Source of the DNA: WTFV01 sp965200895
GTDB taxonomy: Bacteria > Acidobacteriota > Vicinamibacteria > Vicinamibacterales > UBA8438
Length of the DNA stretch: 64,000 nt
Direction of reading: 5' to 3'
Assembly (NCBI GenBank): GCA_965200895.1
Contig: CBDAVM010000001.1
Coordinates: forward strand, 1,302,001-1,366,000
A model generated the notes under the pieces. That model searched no databases. It had not been told where the DNA came from and was given only the letters and a program-made list of their open reading frames with translations. The translations under genes were made by a program, and so were the position numbers. Below, piece after piece: positions 36,398-47,666 of this stretch. Position 1 is the first letter of the stretch, and every line of letters starts with the position of its first letter.

Positions 36398-37216
36398 ATG
36401 CACGCACGTCAAGCCATCATCGGCATGCCGGCCGCTCACGCACGCCGCGCCGCCGTCGCAGCGCTCGCCGTCGCCATCGCCATGTCGGCGGCCTGCGGGG
36501 GCGCCGCGGCGCCCGACCCGGACCTGCCCGACATCGTGGAACAGTCCATCGCGTACCACGGCGGCCGCGTCTACGAGAATTCCAGGATGACGATGACCAT
36601 CACGTCGCTGTCCGGCAGCTTCGACATCGAGGCGACCCGGAACGACGGCGAGTTCGAGTTCATCGTCACCGACCCGGCTCGCGGCGACCGGCCGGAGCGC
36701 CGCGTCCGCCTGACCAACGACGGCGTCACCGAGTGGCGCGGCGGCGAGGAGGTCGAGCTCGACGCCGAGGGTGCGCGGCTTGCCACCGCCTTCGTCAACG
36801 CCCGCGTCTTCTTTCCGCTGCTGCCGTACACGCTCAAGGGAGGCGACATCCACTTCGAGGACCGCGGCCTCGACCGCTGGAACGGCCGCGATCTGCACCG
36901 CATGAAGGTGTCGTTCACGCCCGGGACGAGCAACGACGCGGACGACGCCTACACGTTCTGGTTCGACCCGCAGACCGGCCGCGTCGAGCAGTTCGGCTAT
37001 GACTTCGACAACGGTCTGCGGTTCCGGCGCGCGACCTCGTTCGAACGGGTCGGCGGCGTGCTCTTCTCCGACCAGGACAACTACGCCGTCGACGGCGGGA
37101 AGGTGCCGGTCGACACGCTGACGCCCGACTACGTGGTCAACAGCATGCGACTGCTGTCGCACGTGGCGATCAGCGACGTGACGGTGGAGCCGATGCAGGA
37201 CGACGCCGGCCTGTGA
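36398..37216 (+). CDS. Putative lipoprotein, DUF6503-like
   Basis: A 272-residue protein with an N-terminal signal ending in a lipobox-like AMSAACGG (Cys near residue 33), so probably a lipid-anchored periplasmic or outer-membrane protein. The mature part begins with a conserved-looking IVEQSIAYHGGRVYENSRMT, followed by beta-rich sequence with TFWFDPQTGRVEQFGYDF and GGVLFSDQDNY. The pattern (HGG near the start, beta-rich lipocalin/LolA-like body) fits proteins annotated DUF6503. An AAGGAAC precedes the ATG. It is 26 bases after the GNAT gene and may share its transcript. Confidence 0.65.
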   Translation: MHARQAIIGMPAAHARRAAVAALAVAIAMSAACGGAAAPDPDLPDIVEQSIAYHGGRVYENSRMTMTITSLSGSFDIEATRNDGEFEFIVTDPARGDRPERRVRLTNDGVTEWRGGEEVELDAEGARLATAFVNARVFFPLLPYTLKGGDIHFEDRGLDRWNGRDLHRMKVSFTPGTSNDADDAYTFWFDPQTGRVEQFGYDFDNGLRFRRATSFERVGGVLFSDQDNYAVDGGKVPVDTLTPDYVVNSMRLLSHVAISDVTVEPMQDDAGL

Positions 37217-37283
37217 TACCGCCCTTCATCGCCCCCGTTCCCGCAGCGCAACGGCGGCTCCCGCGCCCAGGCTCCCGCGCCCA

Positions 37284-37400
37284 CTGGGAGGGGAGACGCT
37301 GGTCATCGAGACCACAGGGTTCGCCGGCGGGAGCAGCAGCCTGACCTCGACCGGATGGGCCGGGAGCTGCATCCGTAGGTTCTCCGGCAGACAGACCACC
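37284..37400 (+). pseudogene. Short remnant of an exported-protein family C-terminus
   Basis: The plus strand reads HWEG in one frame and GETLVIETTGFAGG in the next. Together they reproduce the WEGDTLVVETTNF-like motif that ends a large family of exported proteins in Acidobacteriota. The one-base shift near 37290 and the absence of any flanking domain show a decayed fragment. Function of the family is not established. Confidence 0.4.
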
Positions 37401-37414
37401 CGGTCGAAAACTGC

Positions 37415-38125
37415 TCAGTCGAAGATGCCGAGCTGCAGCTTCGCCGCGTCGGACATCCGGTCCTTGTCCCACGGCGGCTCCCAGACGAGGTCGACCCGAG
37501 CGTCGCTGACCCCCTCGATCCCCTTGACCTTTCCCTGCACCTCGGCCGGCAGGGTGACCGCCGCCGGGCAGCCCGGCGCGGTCAGCGTCATCTGGATCAC
37601 GGCCAGGCGGTCCTTGTCGACGGCGATGTCGTAGATGAGGCCGAGCTCGTAGATGTTGACCGGAATTTCGGGGTCGAAGACAGTCGAGATCTGCTCGACG
37701 ATCTGCGGTTTCAGCTCCAGCGTCATGACCGGGTCGGGCTCGATCGGCGGCGCCGGGTCCGCCGACGTGCCGCCGCCCGGTCCGGCCGCCTCCGCGGGGC
37801 CGGGCCGGGTGAGTGCACTGGTGTCGAACATGGACGCTGCTGGCGGCCCCTCCGGCGGCGCGGGGGGCTCGATCGGCGACGCCTGGGGCGGCGGCGCGGA
37901 TCCGTCCACGTGCGGCGGAATGACGGGCTGACTCCCCGACGGCGCTGCGGCGCCCACTGCGTTCCCTGCGGCGGCTGCGGTCGATGTCCCGGCCCCACCC
38001 GCCGCCGCCGGCCCGAACCCGGTAGAACCGGTCTGCGCGACTTCCCCGGCACCCGCCGGCCGGTCGTTATCCCCGCCACCGGCGCCGAACGGCGGCGGCA
38101 CATCATCGATCTTCAGGATACCCAT
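37415..38125 (-). CDS. sufT: SufT-like MIP18/DUF59-domain protein with long low-complexity N-terminus
   Basis: A 236-residue protein. The C-terminal ~100 residues are a DUF59/MIP18 domain: VFDPEIPVNIYELGLIYDI, then MTLTAPGCPAAVTLP with the conserved Cys, and VDLVWEPPWDKDRMSDAA. This matches SufT/PaaD-type Fe-S maturation factors. The first ~130 residues are Gly/Ala/Pro-rich and probably disordered, which is unusual; standard SufT proteins are near 100-180 residues. The start is the ATG at 38123-38125 (MGILKIDDVPPPFG). It is the last gene of the suf run, 116 bases after sufU, and probably helps deliver clusters to targets. Confidence 0.82.
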   Translation of the reverse strand: MGILKIDDVPPPFGAGGGDNDRPAGAGEVAQTGSTGFGPAAAGGAGTSTAAAAGNAVGAAAPSGSQPVIPPHVDGSAPPPQASPIEPPAPPEGPPAASMFDTSALTRPGPAEAAGPGGGTSADPAPPIEPDPVMTLELKPQIVEQISTVFDPEIPVNIYELGLIYDIAVDKDRLAVIQMTLTAPGCPAAVTLPAEVQGKVKGIEGVSDARVDLVWEPPWDKDRMSDAAKLQLGIFD

Positions 38126-38241
38126 CGTTCGTCCAGCTCCCATACCGCCCCACGCGCCATCGGCTCGTGGAGGAGGAAAGCGCCTTGTCAACTGCGGCGC
38201 CATCAAGGGATCGACGGCGCCGGGACAGTCCGGGCCGCGAG

Positions 38242-38690
<449 letters not shown>

Positions 38691-38694
<4 letters not shown>

Positions 38695-39965
38695 AGGGGG
38701 AACATCTCCCGCACGCGCTCGAGCGCGCGCACCAGCGCGTCGATCTCCTCGCGCGTGTTGTACATGGCCACCGATGCGCGGGCGGTGGCCGGTACGCCGA
38801 AGCGGTCCATGATGGGCTGCGTGCAGTGGTGGCCGGTGCGCACGGCCACGCCCTCGGTATCGACGATGGTGCCGACGTCGTGCGGGTGCGCGCCCTTCAT
38901 GACGAAGGCGAGGATGCTCGCCCGGTGCGCGGCGGTGCCGATCAGCCGCAGCCCCCGGACATCGGAGAGCGCCGCCGTGCCGTAGGCCAGCAGGTCCGCC
39001 TCGTGCGGGGCGATGGCCGCGAAGCCGACGCCCTGCAGGTAGTCGATGGCGGCGCCGAGGCCGACGACCCCGGCGATGTGCGGCGTGCCCGCCTCGAACT
39101 TGTGCGGCAGGTCGGCGTAGGTCGTCTTCTCGAACGTCACCGAGCGGATCATGTCGCCGCCGCCCTGGTAGGGAGGCATCCGCTCCAGCCACGATTCGCG
39201 GCCCCAGAGCACGCCGATGCCGGTCGGGCCGTAGAGCTTGTGGCCGGTGAACGCGTAGAAGTCGCAGTCGAGCGCCTGCACGTCGACCGGCATGTGGTAG
39301 ACCGCCTGCGAGCCGTCGATGAGCACCGGCACGTCGCGGCGCTTCGCCATCTCGACGATCTCGCGCACCGGGTTGACGGTGCCGAGCGAGTTGGACAGGT
39401 GCACCACCGAGACGAGCTTCGTGCGCGGGCCGAGCAGCCGCTCGAACTCGTCGAGCTGCAGCATGCCGCTGTCGTCGATGGGCGCCACCCGGAGCTGCGC
39501 CCCGACCTGCTCGCACAGGAGCTGCCACGGCACGATGTTCGAGTGATGCTCCATGTGCGTGATCAGGATCTCGTCACCCGGGCCGACGTGCCGGCGGCCG
39601 AAGCTGTGCGCCACCAGGTTGATGCTCTCGGTGGAGTTGCGCGTGAAGATGATTTCGCGCGGCGCGCGGGCGTTGACGAACCGCTGCACCTTGACGCGCG
39701 CCGCGTCGTAGGCGGCGGTCGCCTCCCCGCTCAGCGTGTACACCCCGCGGTGGATGTTGGCGTTGCCGTCGCTGTAGTAGCGCGCGAGCGCGTCGAGCAC
39801 CGGCCGCGGCTTCTGCGTGGTGGCCGCGTTGTCGAGGTAGACGAGCCGGTGCTCGCGCACCATCCGCTCGAGGATCGGGAAGTCCCGCCGGATGCGTTCG
39901 ACGTCCAGCGCCGGCGCGGTCTGCGCCGTCGGAACCGACGCCAGCGCACCGGCCGCGGCGCTCAT
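38691..39965 (-). CDS. sufS: Cysteine desulfurase SufS
   Basis: A 424-residue group II cysteine desulfurase. Motifs: YLDNAATTQKP near the start, HMEHHSNIVPWQ, the PLP-binding Lys in FYAFTGHKLYGPTG, and the catalytic Cys in VRTGHHCTQPIM. It removes sulfur from L-cysteine and passes it to SufU. The start is placed at ATG 39963-39965 after GGAGG, rather than the longer open frame. It lies between sufD (about 110 bases upstream) and sufU (coupled). Confidence 0.94.
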
Positions 39966-40076
39966 GAGGCGCCCTCCCTTTTCGCTGTGGAACGCCGCGC
40001 CGCGCGTCCGCTGCGCCCCGGCCGTCCGGATCCTCGGCGGCACCGAGCCCTGCCTTCACGCCTGCCGCGCCGGCTC

Positions 40077-41432
40077 TCAGCCCTGCACATGGAACGAACC
40101 TCCCCCCGATCCGGGCAACTGCGCCAGCAGCTGGTCGTCGAGCTGCTCGCGGATCGGCGCGATGGCGATGTGGTTCAGCAGGTCACTGGCGAACGCGTGG
40201 ATGAGGACGTTGCGCGCCTGCTCCCGGCCCAGTCCCCGCGCGCGCAGGTAGAACAGCGCCCTCTCGTCGATCTGCCCGACCGTGGCCCCGTGGGTGCACT
40301 TGACGTCGTCGGCGAAGATCTCCAGCTCCGGCTTCGTGTTGATCTGCGCGTCCTCGGAGAGCAGCAGCGCCTTGTTGGTCTGCTTCGCGTCGGTCTTCTG
40401 GGCGTCGATGGCGACGATGATCTTGCCGTTGAAGACGGCGCGCGCCTCGTCGTCGAGGATCCCCTTGTAGAGCTCGTGGCTCGAGCAGTGCGGCTGCGCA
40501 TGGTGGATCGTCGTATGGTTGTCGACCAGCCGGCGCCCGTCCGCCAGGTAGAGACCGTTGAGGGTGCACTCCGCCCCTTCTCCGTCGAGCAGCGCCTGTG
40601 CGTCGTTGCGCACGATGGCGCCGCCGAGGGTGACGGCATGCGACGAGAAGTTGGCGGCGCGGCCGAGCCGGACATGCATCGCGCCGATGTGGTGCCCGGC
40701 GGCGCTTTCGCGCACCAGCTTGTAGTGATCGACCACCGCGCCCGGCCCGGCGACCACCTCGGTGACCGCGTTGGTCAGGTACGGTGCGCCGTCGCCGCCG
40801 CCGTGGCTTTCCACGATCCGCGCCTGCGCGTTCTCGCCGACGACCACGAGCACGCGCGGATGGGTCATCACCGGTTCCCCGCCGGGGGGCGGCGACGTGA
40901 CGAAGAGCAACTGGATCGGCTGCTCGATCACCGCGCCGGGCGGCACCAGCAGGACCGCGCCGTCGTGCAACAGCGCCGTGTTGAGCGCGGTGAACGCCTC
41001 GTTCTCGACATCGGCGCCGGATGCGAGGTGCTTCTCCACCGCCGCCCGCGTCGGTCCGTCCGCGGCGAGCGCGTCGGCCAGGCTCAGGGCCTCGACGCCG
41101 GCGGGCAGCGCCGTCACGTCGGAGGCTCTGTCGACGTGGCGCCCGTTGACGAAGGTCAGCCCGGCCCCGACGCCGGGCGCAGCGTGCGGCGCCGTGTCGG
41201 CCTTCGCCGCCTCGCGCTCGGCCGGCGCAGCCAGGGTGAACGCGGTGCCGGCTATCGGCGCGATGTTGGTGAACCGCCACGCCTCGATGCGCGTGGTCGG
41301 CACGCCGAGCGCGGTGAAGCGCTCGAAGGCGCGGCGGCGGAGATCGACCACCGAATCGGGAGCGGGCGCCGTGCGGCGCACGGCTTCGAAGGCGTCGGCG
41401 TACGCGTCGGCAGGGGTGAGTGTCGTCGTCAT
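40077..41432 (-). CDS. sufD: Fe-S cluster assembly protein SufD
   Basis: A 451-residue SufD. The beta-helix core is recognisable by DHYKLVRESAAGHHIGAMHV, DGRRLVDNHTTIHHAQPHC and SSHELYKGILDDEARAVFNG. The SufB/D signature KPELEIFADDVKCTHGATVG follows, then REQARNVLIHAFASDLL. It pairs with SufB and SufC in the SufBC2D scaffold that builds Fe-S clusters using ATP. It follows sufC with a ten-base gap. Length is normal. Confidence 0.94.
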   Translation of the reverse strand: MTTTLTPADAYADAFEAVRRTAPAPDSVVDLRRRAFERFTALGVPTTRIEAWRFTNIAPIAGTAFTLAAPAEREAAKADTAPHAAPGVGAGLTFVNGRHVDRASDVTALPAGVEALSLADALAADGPTRAAVEKHLASGADVENEAFTALNTALLHDGAVLLVPPGAVIEQPIQLLFVTSPPPGGEPVMTHPRVLVVVGENAQARIVESHGGGDGAPYLTNAVTEVVAGPGAVVDHYKLVRESAAGHHIGAMHVRLGRAANFSSHAVTLGGAIVRNDAQALLDGEGAECTLNGLYLADGRRLVDNHTTIHHAQPHCSSHELYKGILDDEARAVFNGKIIVAIDAQKTDAKQTNKALLLSEDAQINTKPELEIFADDVKCTHGATVGQIDERALFYLRARGLGREQARNVLIHAFASDLLNHIAIAPIREQLDDQLLAQLPGSGGGSFHVQG

Positions 41433-41442
41433 CGCGTCCCCG

Positions 41443-42204
<762 letters not shown>

Positions 42205-42373
42205 GCTCTCCGACGTTCCTTTCGACCGTTTTCCGCCCCTCGTATGGCGACACGACACGCTGCGCCATCCGACGGCCCCCGCGATCCCGATCCGACGCCG
42301 CTACGATCGCCAGGGAGCCGTGCCGCAGCGTGTTCGCATGCAGGCTGCCGTCGGGATTCCCGATGCGCCCCGT

Positions 42374-43816
<1,443 letters not shown>

Positions 43817-43894
43817 GACCTGATGCTCCCGTTGACGCGCCACCGCCCGAGCCGACCAGGGCATGCGCGGCGCCGCGTTCGATGCGCGATCGCG

Positions 43895-43919
43895 ATTCCC
43901 GACCGGAATGGTCGGGTAT
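43895..43919 (-). promoter_or_regulatory. Putative IscR/Rrf2-type operator of the suf operon
   Basis: The minus strand reads ATACCCGACC-ATTCC-GGTCGGGAAT. Its inner part is a perfect 7-bp inverted repeat with a five-base centre. Aligned by eye to the E. coli IscR type-1 consensus (ATASYYGACTRWWWYAGTCRRSTAT) it matches at about 21 of 25 positions. It lies directly downstream of the proposed -10 box, over the likely transcription start, where a bound Rrf2 protein would block initiation. No Rrf2 regulator gene is in the window. Confidence 0.6.
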
Positions 43920-43922
43920 TCG

Positions 43923-43951
43923 ATTTTATCGATCCGCGCGGGCGCGTGCAA
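43923..43951 (-). promoter_or_regulatory. Putative suf operon promoter
   Basis: On the minus strand TTGCAC (43946-43951) is followed after 17 bases by TAAAAT (43923-43928), a reasonable sigma-70-like pair with a good -10. Transcription would start near 43916, inside the palindrome, leaving a leader of about 100 bases before sufB. Confidence 0.45.
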
Positions 43952-44117
43952 CTGCCCGAGCCTCCTGCGTGTCGACGCTGGTGTCCGACCGCCGCCGCGA
44001 GTACGATCGCACCATGGCGGGTCTGGACTGGCCGCCGCCCGAAGGACACGGCGCTCCGCCTGCTTGGCGCCGCGCGGTTGAGCTGCCCGAACCGGACGCG
44101 GTGAGATCACCGCGCCG

Positions 44118-45803
44118 CTACCCGTCGCGCCGGCCGAGGGTGCTCACCCAGCCGATCAGGCAGACCGCGACGACCCCGACGAGGTTGTGCCACATGAACG
44201 AGACGTCGGTGAACGTGGCCACCGCGGCCACCGACGCCATGCCGCCGATCAGACCCCAGAACGCCCCGGCCGCCGTCGCCCGGCGCATGCCCACCGCGAG
44301 CACGAAGACCCCGAGCAGCGAGCCGTAGAAGAAGGATCCGAAGCGGTTGACCACCTCGATCAGCGAGCCGAGGTTGGCGGCGTAGAGGGCGGTGACGGCG
44401 GCGAAGAGCCCCCAGAAGCAGGTGGCCACCTTCGACGCCAGCAGGTAGTGCGCCTCGGAGGCCTTCGCCCGGAAGTGGCGGCGGTAGAAGTCGATGGTGC
44501 TGGCCGCCGACAGCGCGTTGAGCTCGGCCGCGATGCTCGACATCGCCGCCGCGAAGATGGCCGCGATCAGCAGTCCGACGAGCCCGACCGGGAGCTCGGT
44601 GGTGATGAAGGTCGGGAAGACGTAGTTGACGTCGGCGTAGGCGGCGTCGCCCGTCACCTCGCGCACCAGGCTGCGCGCGCGTTCCCGGACGTCGCCGACG
44701 CGGCGGTCGCTCTCCACGAACGCGGCCGTCGCGGCGATCACGCCCTCGGCGTCGCCCGCCTCGCGCGCCGCCACGACGGCCACCGCATCAGCGCGCCGCT
44801 CGGCGTGCGCGGCGCGGAACTCCGCTTCGAGCCCGCGGTACTCGCCCGCTTGCCCGCTCGCCTCCACCGCTGCCTGGTGCGTCGTGTTGAAGAGCATCGG
44901 CGGCTCGGCGAACAGGTAGAAGCAGAAGACGAGCACGCCCATCGTCAGGATCAGCACCTGCAGCGGGATCTTGGCGAACGCGCTCATCAGCAGCGACTGC
45001 CGCCCGGCGTCCACCGACTTCGCGGTCAGGTAGCGCTGGACCTGGCTCTGGTCGCAGCCGAAGTAGCCGAGCATCAGGAACAGTCCGCCGACGAGGCCCG
45101 ACCAGAAGGTGTAGGTCTCGTTCAGGTCGAAGGTGAAGTCGATAGCCTGCAGGCGGCCGGCGGAGCCCGCCACGTGCAGCGTCGGCTCCAGCCCGATGTC
45201 GTCCGGCAGACCGGCGATCAGTGCGACCACCGCGGCCGTCACGCCGACCATGATCACCACCATCTGCTTGACGTCCGCCCAGGTGACGGCCTGCACCCCG
45301 CCCAGCATCGTGTAGACCGTGGTCGGAATGCCGATGGCCAGCACGGTGAGCGGCAGGCTCCAGCCGAGCACGATCGAGAGGATGACGGCCGGGGCCGCGA
45401 TGATCACCCCCGCGCCGAGGCCGCGCGACACCAGGAACAGCAGGCTCGTCAGCGCCCGCGTCCGCGCGTCGAAGCGGCGCTCCAGGTACTCGTAGGCGGT
45501 GAACACCCGCGCCCGGTGGAAGAACGGCACCAGTGTCACCGAGAGGATGATCATCGCCAGCGGCAGGCCGAAGTAGAACTGCACGAAGCGGATGCCGTCG
45601 TCGTAGCCCTGTCCGGTGGTGCCGACCAGGGTGATGGCGCTCATCTGCGTCGCCATCACCGACAGACCGACCGCCCACCACGGCAGCGAGCGCGACGCCA
45701 GGAAGTAGCCGTCGACGGCGCCGGTCCCCCGCGCGCGCTTGACGCCGTCGTAGAGGACCCAGGCGAGGTAGGCGACGATTATCGTCCAGTCGATGAGGTG
45801 CAT
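44118..45803 (-). CDS. Sodium:solute symporter (SSS family)
   Basis: A 561-residue polytopic transporter of the SSS family, with about 13 hydrophobic helices. Typical parts are WWAVGLSVMATQMSAITLVG, YEYLERRFDARTRALTSLLF, GGVQAVTWADVKQMVVIM and GYFGCDQSQVQRYLTAKSVD. A charged, Ala/Glu/Arg-rich loop of about 85 residues (about 313-400) between two helices is longer than in standard members. The substrate is not evident; members carry sugars, amino acids, carboxylates or vitamins with Na+. It ends 300 bases upstream of sufB on the same strand. A tiny membrane ORF lies upstream. Confidence 0.88.
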   Translation of the reverse strand: MHLIDWTIIVAYLAWVLYDGVKRARGTGAVDGYFLASRSLPWWAVGLSVMATQMSAITLVGTTGQGYDDGIRFVQFYFGLPLAMIILSVTLVPFFHRARVFTAYEYLERRFDARTRALTSLLFLVSRGLGAGVIIAAPAVILSIVLGWSLPLTVLAIGIPTTVYTMLGGVQAVTWADVKQMVVIMVGVTAAVVALIAGLPDDIGLEPTLHVAGSAGRLQAIDFTFDLNETYTFWSGLVGGLFLMLGYFGCDQSQVQRYLTAKSVDAGRQSLLMSAFAKIPLQVLILTMGVLVFCFYLFAEPPMLFNTTHQAAVEASGQAGEYRGLEAEFRAAHAERRADAVAVVAAREAGDAEGVIAATAAFVESDRRVGDVRERARSLVREVTGDAAYADVNYVFPTFITTELPVGLVGLLIAAIFAAAMSSIAAELNALSAASTIDFYRRHFRAKASEAHYLLASKVATCFWGLFAAVTALYAANLGSLIEVVNRFGSFFYGSLLGVFVLAVGMRRATAAGAFWGLIGGMASVAAVATFTDVSFMWHNLVGVVAVCLIGWVSTLGRRDG

Positions 45804-45966
45804 CCCCCGCCTTGCTCCACGGTTCTGCGCCGGCCCGAAGTCGATGAACCGGGTTCGTCGCAGCGGTCGTCCGAGCCGCGCAACGCCAGCCTGCGCGCGC
45901 CGGGCAGAGCCGCGCCGGCCAGGAGGGGGACGATCAGGCCGACCGCCGCGCGGCAGCGCTCGCTCA

Positions 45967-46053
45967 TCATGTCCCGAAATAACGAGAGAGCCACCACAGC
46001 GCCGCCAGCACCACGGCCTGGACGATGAGGACCGCCGCGTAGGTGCGTTTCAC
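45967..46053 (-). CDS. Tiny single-helix membrane protein
   Basis: A 28-residue ORF, GTG start at 46051-46053, encoding VKRTYAAVLIVQAVVLAALW and a short end SRYFGT. It would be a short basic N-terminus, one membrane helix and a polar tail. A TATACT -10-like box (46060-46065) sits seven bases before the GTG, so the transcript could be leaderless. It lies 160 bases upstream of the SSS symporter on the same strand and may be a small partner of it. The evidence is only sequence character and position. Confidence 0.45.
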   Translation of the reverse strand: MKRTYAAVLIVQAVVLAALWWLSRYFGT

Positions 46054-46143
46054 GAGGCAAGTATAGTGGCGGCCCCGGCTGGCAGCCCGTGCGGTCCGTG
46101 CGTTCAGATGGTCCCCCGGGCACGGTGACGCTGCCCGCCGTGA

Positions 46144-47541
46144 TCAACACTCGGTGACGTTGACAGGGACGTGGACCACGTGCGCGGCCAGGCCGCCGCG
46201 CGAGGTCTCCTTGTACTTGTCCTGCATGTCGCGCCCCGTGTCGCGCATGGTCCGGATCACCTTGTCCAGCGAGACCACGTGCTCGCCGCTGCCGCGCAGC
46301 GCCAGGCGTGAGGCGTTGATCGCCTTCACCGCGGCCATGGCGTTGCGCTCTATGCAGGGGATCTGCACGAGTCCGCCGATGGGGTCGCAGGTGAGGCCCA
46401 GGTTGTGCTCCATGGCGATCTCGGCCGCGTTCTCGACCTGCGCCGGCGAGCCGCCGAGCGCCTCCGTCAGCCCGGCGGCGGCCATCGAGCAGGCGGAGCC
46501 GACTTCGCCCTGGCAACCCACCTCGGCGCCGCTGATCGACGCGTTCGTCTTGAAGAGCAGGCCGACCGCGCCGGCGGTCAGCAGGAACCGGACCACGCCG
46601 TCGTCGTCCGCGCCCGGACAGAAGCGGGCATAGTAGTGCAGCACCGCCGGAACGATGCCCGCCGCGCCGTTGGTCGGCGCGGTGACGACCCGGCCGCCCG
46701 CGGCGTTCTCCTCGTTCACGGCCAGGGCATAGAGGTTCACCCAGTCCATGATGGTCAGCGGATCGCGCAGCGACGCCTCGGGCTGCCCGGCCAACTGCCG
46801 GTAGAGCTGCGCGGCGCGCCGCGGCACGCCGAGCCCCGGCAGCTCGCCCTCCGTCTCGCAGCCGCGCCGGACGCAGCGCTGCATCGCCTCCCAGATGGCC
46901 AGCAGCCCGGCGCGCACGTCTGCCTCGGGACGCCACGCGCACTCGTTGCGCAGCATCACGGCGCTGATCGCCAGGCCGTGCCGTGCGCCGACCGCCAGCA
47001 GCTCCCCGGCGCTGGAGAACGGCAGTGGCAGCGGCGTGTCGCGCTCGACCAGGACCGGTTGCCCCGCCGCGTTCGCGTTGGCGACGAACCCGCCGCCAAC
47101 GGAGTAGCAGACCCTCTCTTCGACCACGGCGCCGTCCTCCGCCCGTGCGACGAAGCGCATGCCGTTGGGATGGCCGGGCAGTCGTGTGCGGCGCTCGAAG
47201 ACGAGGTCCGCAGCGGGATCGAAGCGGATCGAGCGGCGGCCGAGCAGGCGCAGGCGGCGCGCGGCCGCGATGTCCGCGATGCGCGCCGGCAGGCGGTCGA
47301 TGTCGGTCGTCTCGGGGGTCTCTCCCTCTAGCCCGAGCATCAGGGCCCGGTGGCTGCCGTGGCCGCGGCCGGTCGCCGCGAGCGAGCCGTAGAGGTGCAC
47401 GCGAACCCCGGAGACCGACGGCAGCCGCCCCGCCGCGTCGAGGGCCAGCCCGAACTGCCGCGCCGCCCGCATCGGACCGACCGTGTGCGAGCTCGACGGG
47501 CCGAGGCCGATGGTGAACAGATCGAATACGCTGACGGCCAT
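46144..47541 (-). CDS. sdaA: L-serine ammonia-lyase (iron-sulfur type)
   Basis: A 465-residue single-chain L-serine dehydratase that turns L-serine into pyruvate and ammonia with a 4Fe-4S cluster. The N-terminal beta domain starts with FTIGLGPSSSHTVGPMRAA. The alpha domain has TAPTNGAAGIVPAVLHYY, the cluster region GCQGEVGSACSMAAAG and LTCDPIGGLVQIPCIERN with its conserved Cys residues. Length fits the fused type. It is divergent from the TVP38-family gene. No serine transporter is adjacent apart from the SSS protein, whose substrate is unknown. Confidence 0.93.
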   Translation of the reverse strand: MAVSVFDLFTIGLGPSSSHTVGPMRAARQFGLALDAAGRLPSVSGVRVHLYGSLAATGRGHGSHRALMLGLEGETPETTDIDRLPARIADIAAARRLRLLGRRSIRFDPAADLVFERRTRLPGHPNGMRFVARAEDGAVVEERVCYSVGGGFVANANAAGQPVLVERDTPLPLPFSSAGELLAVGARHGLAISAVMLRNECAWRPEADVRAGLLAIWEAMQRCVRRGCETEGELPGLGVPRRAAQLYRQLAGQPEASLRDPLTIMDWVNLYALAVNEENAAGGRVVTAPTNGAAGIVPAVLHYYARFCPGADDDGVVRFLLTAGAVGLLFKTNASISGAEVGCQGEVGSACSMAAAGLTEALGGSPAQVENAAEIAMEHNLGLTCDPIGGLVQIPCIERNAMAAVKAINASRLALRGSGEHVVSLDKVIRTMRDTGRDMQDKYKETSRGGLAAHVVHVPVNVTEC

Positions 47542-47666
47542 TCCACGCCGTACGTCCCTCCGACGTTATATCATCCGCTCTCGGATCAGATGACCACTGT
47601 GGCGACTGCCCCGCTGTTCCTCTCCTGCCCCCTGTCCCGGACGCCGTCCCCGGGCGCCCCGATCGG

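Noticed and set aside
40183..41280. 365-codon open frame overlapping sufD
   Set aside because: Same strand, other frame; Arg-rich shadow while sufD has full family identity.
44787..45681. 297-codon second frame within the SSS transporter gene
   Set aside because: Shadow frame rich in Arg/Gly, while the transporter frame has all expected helices.
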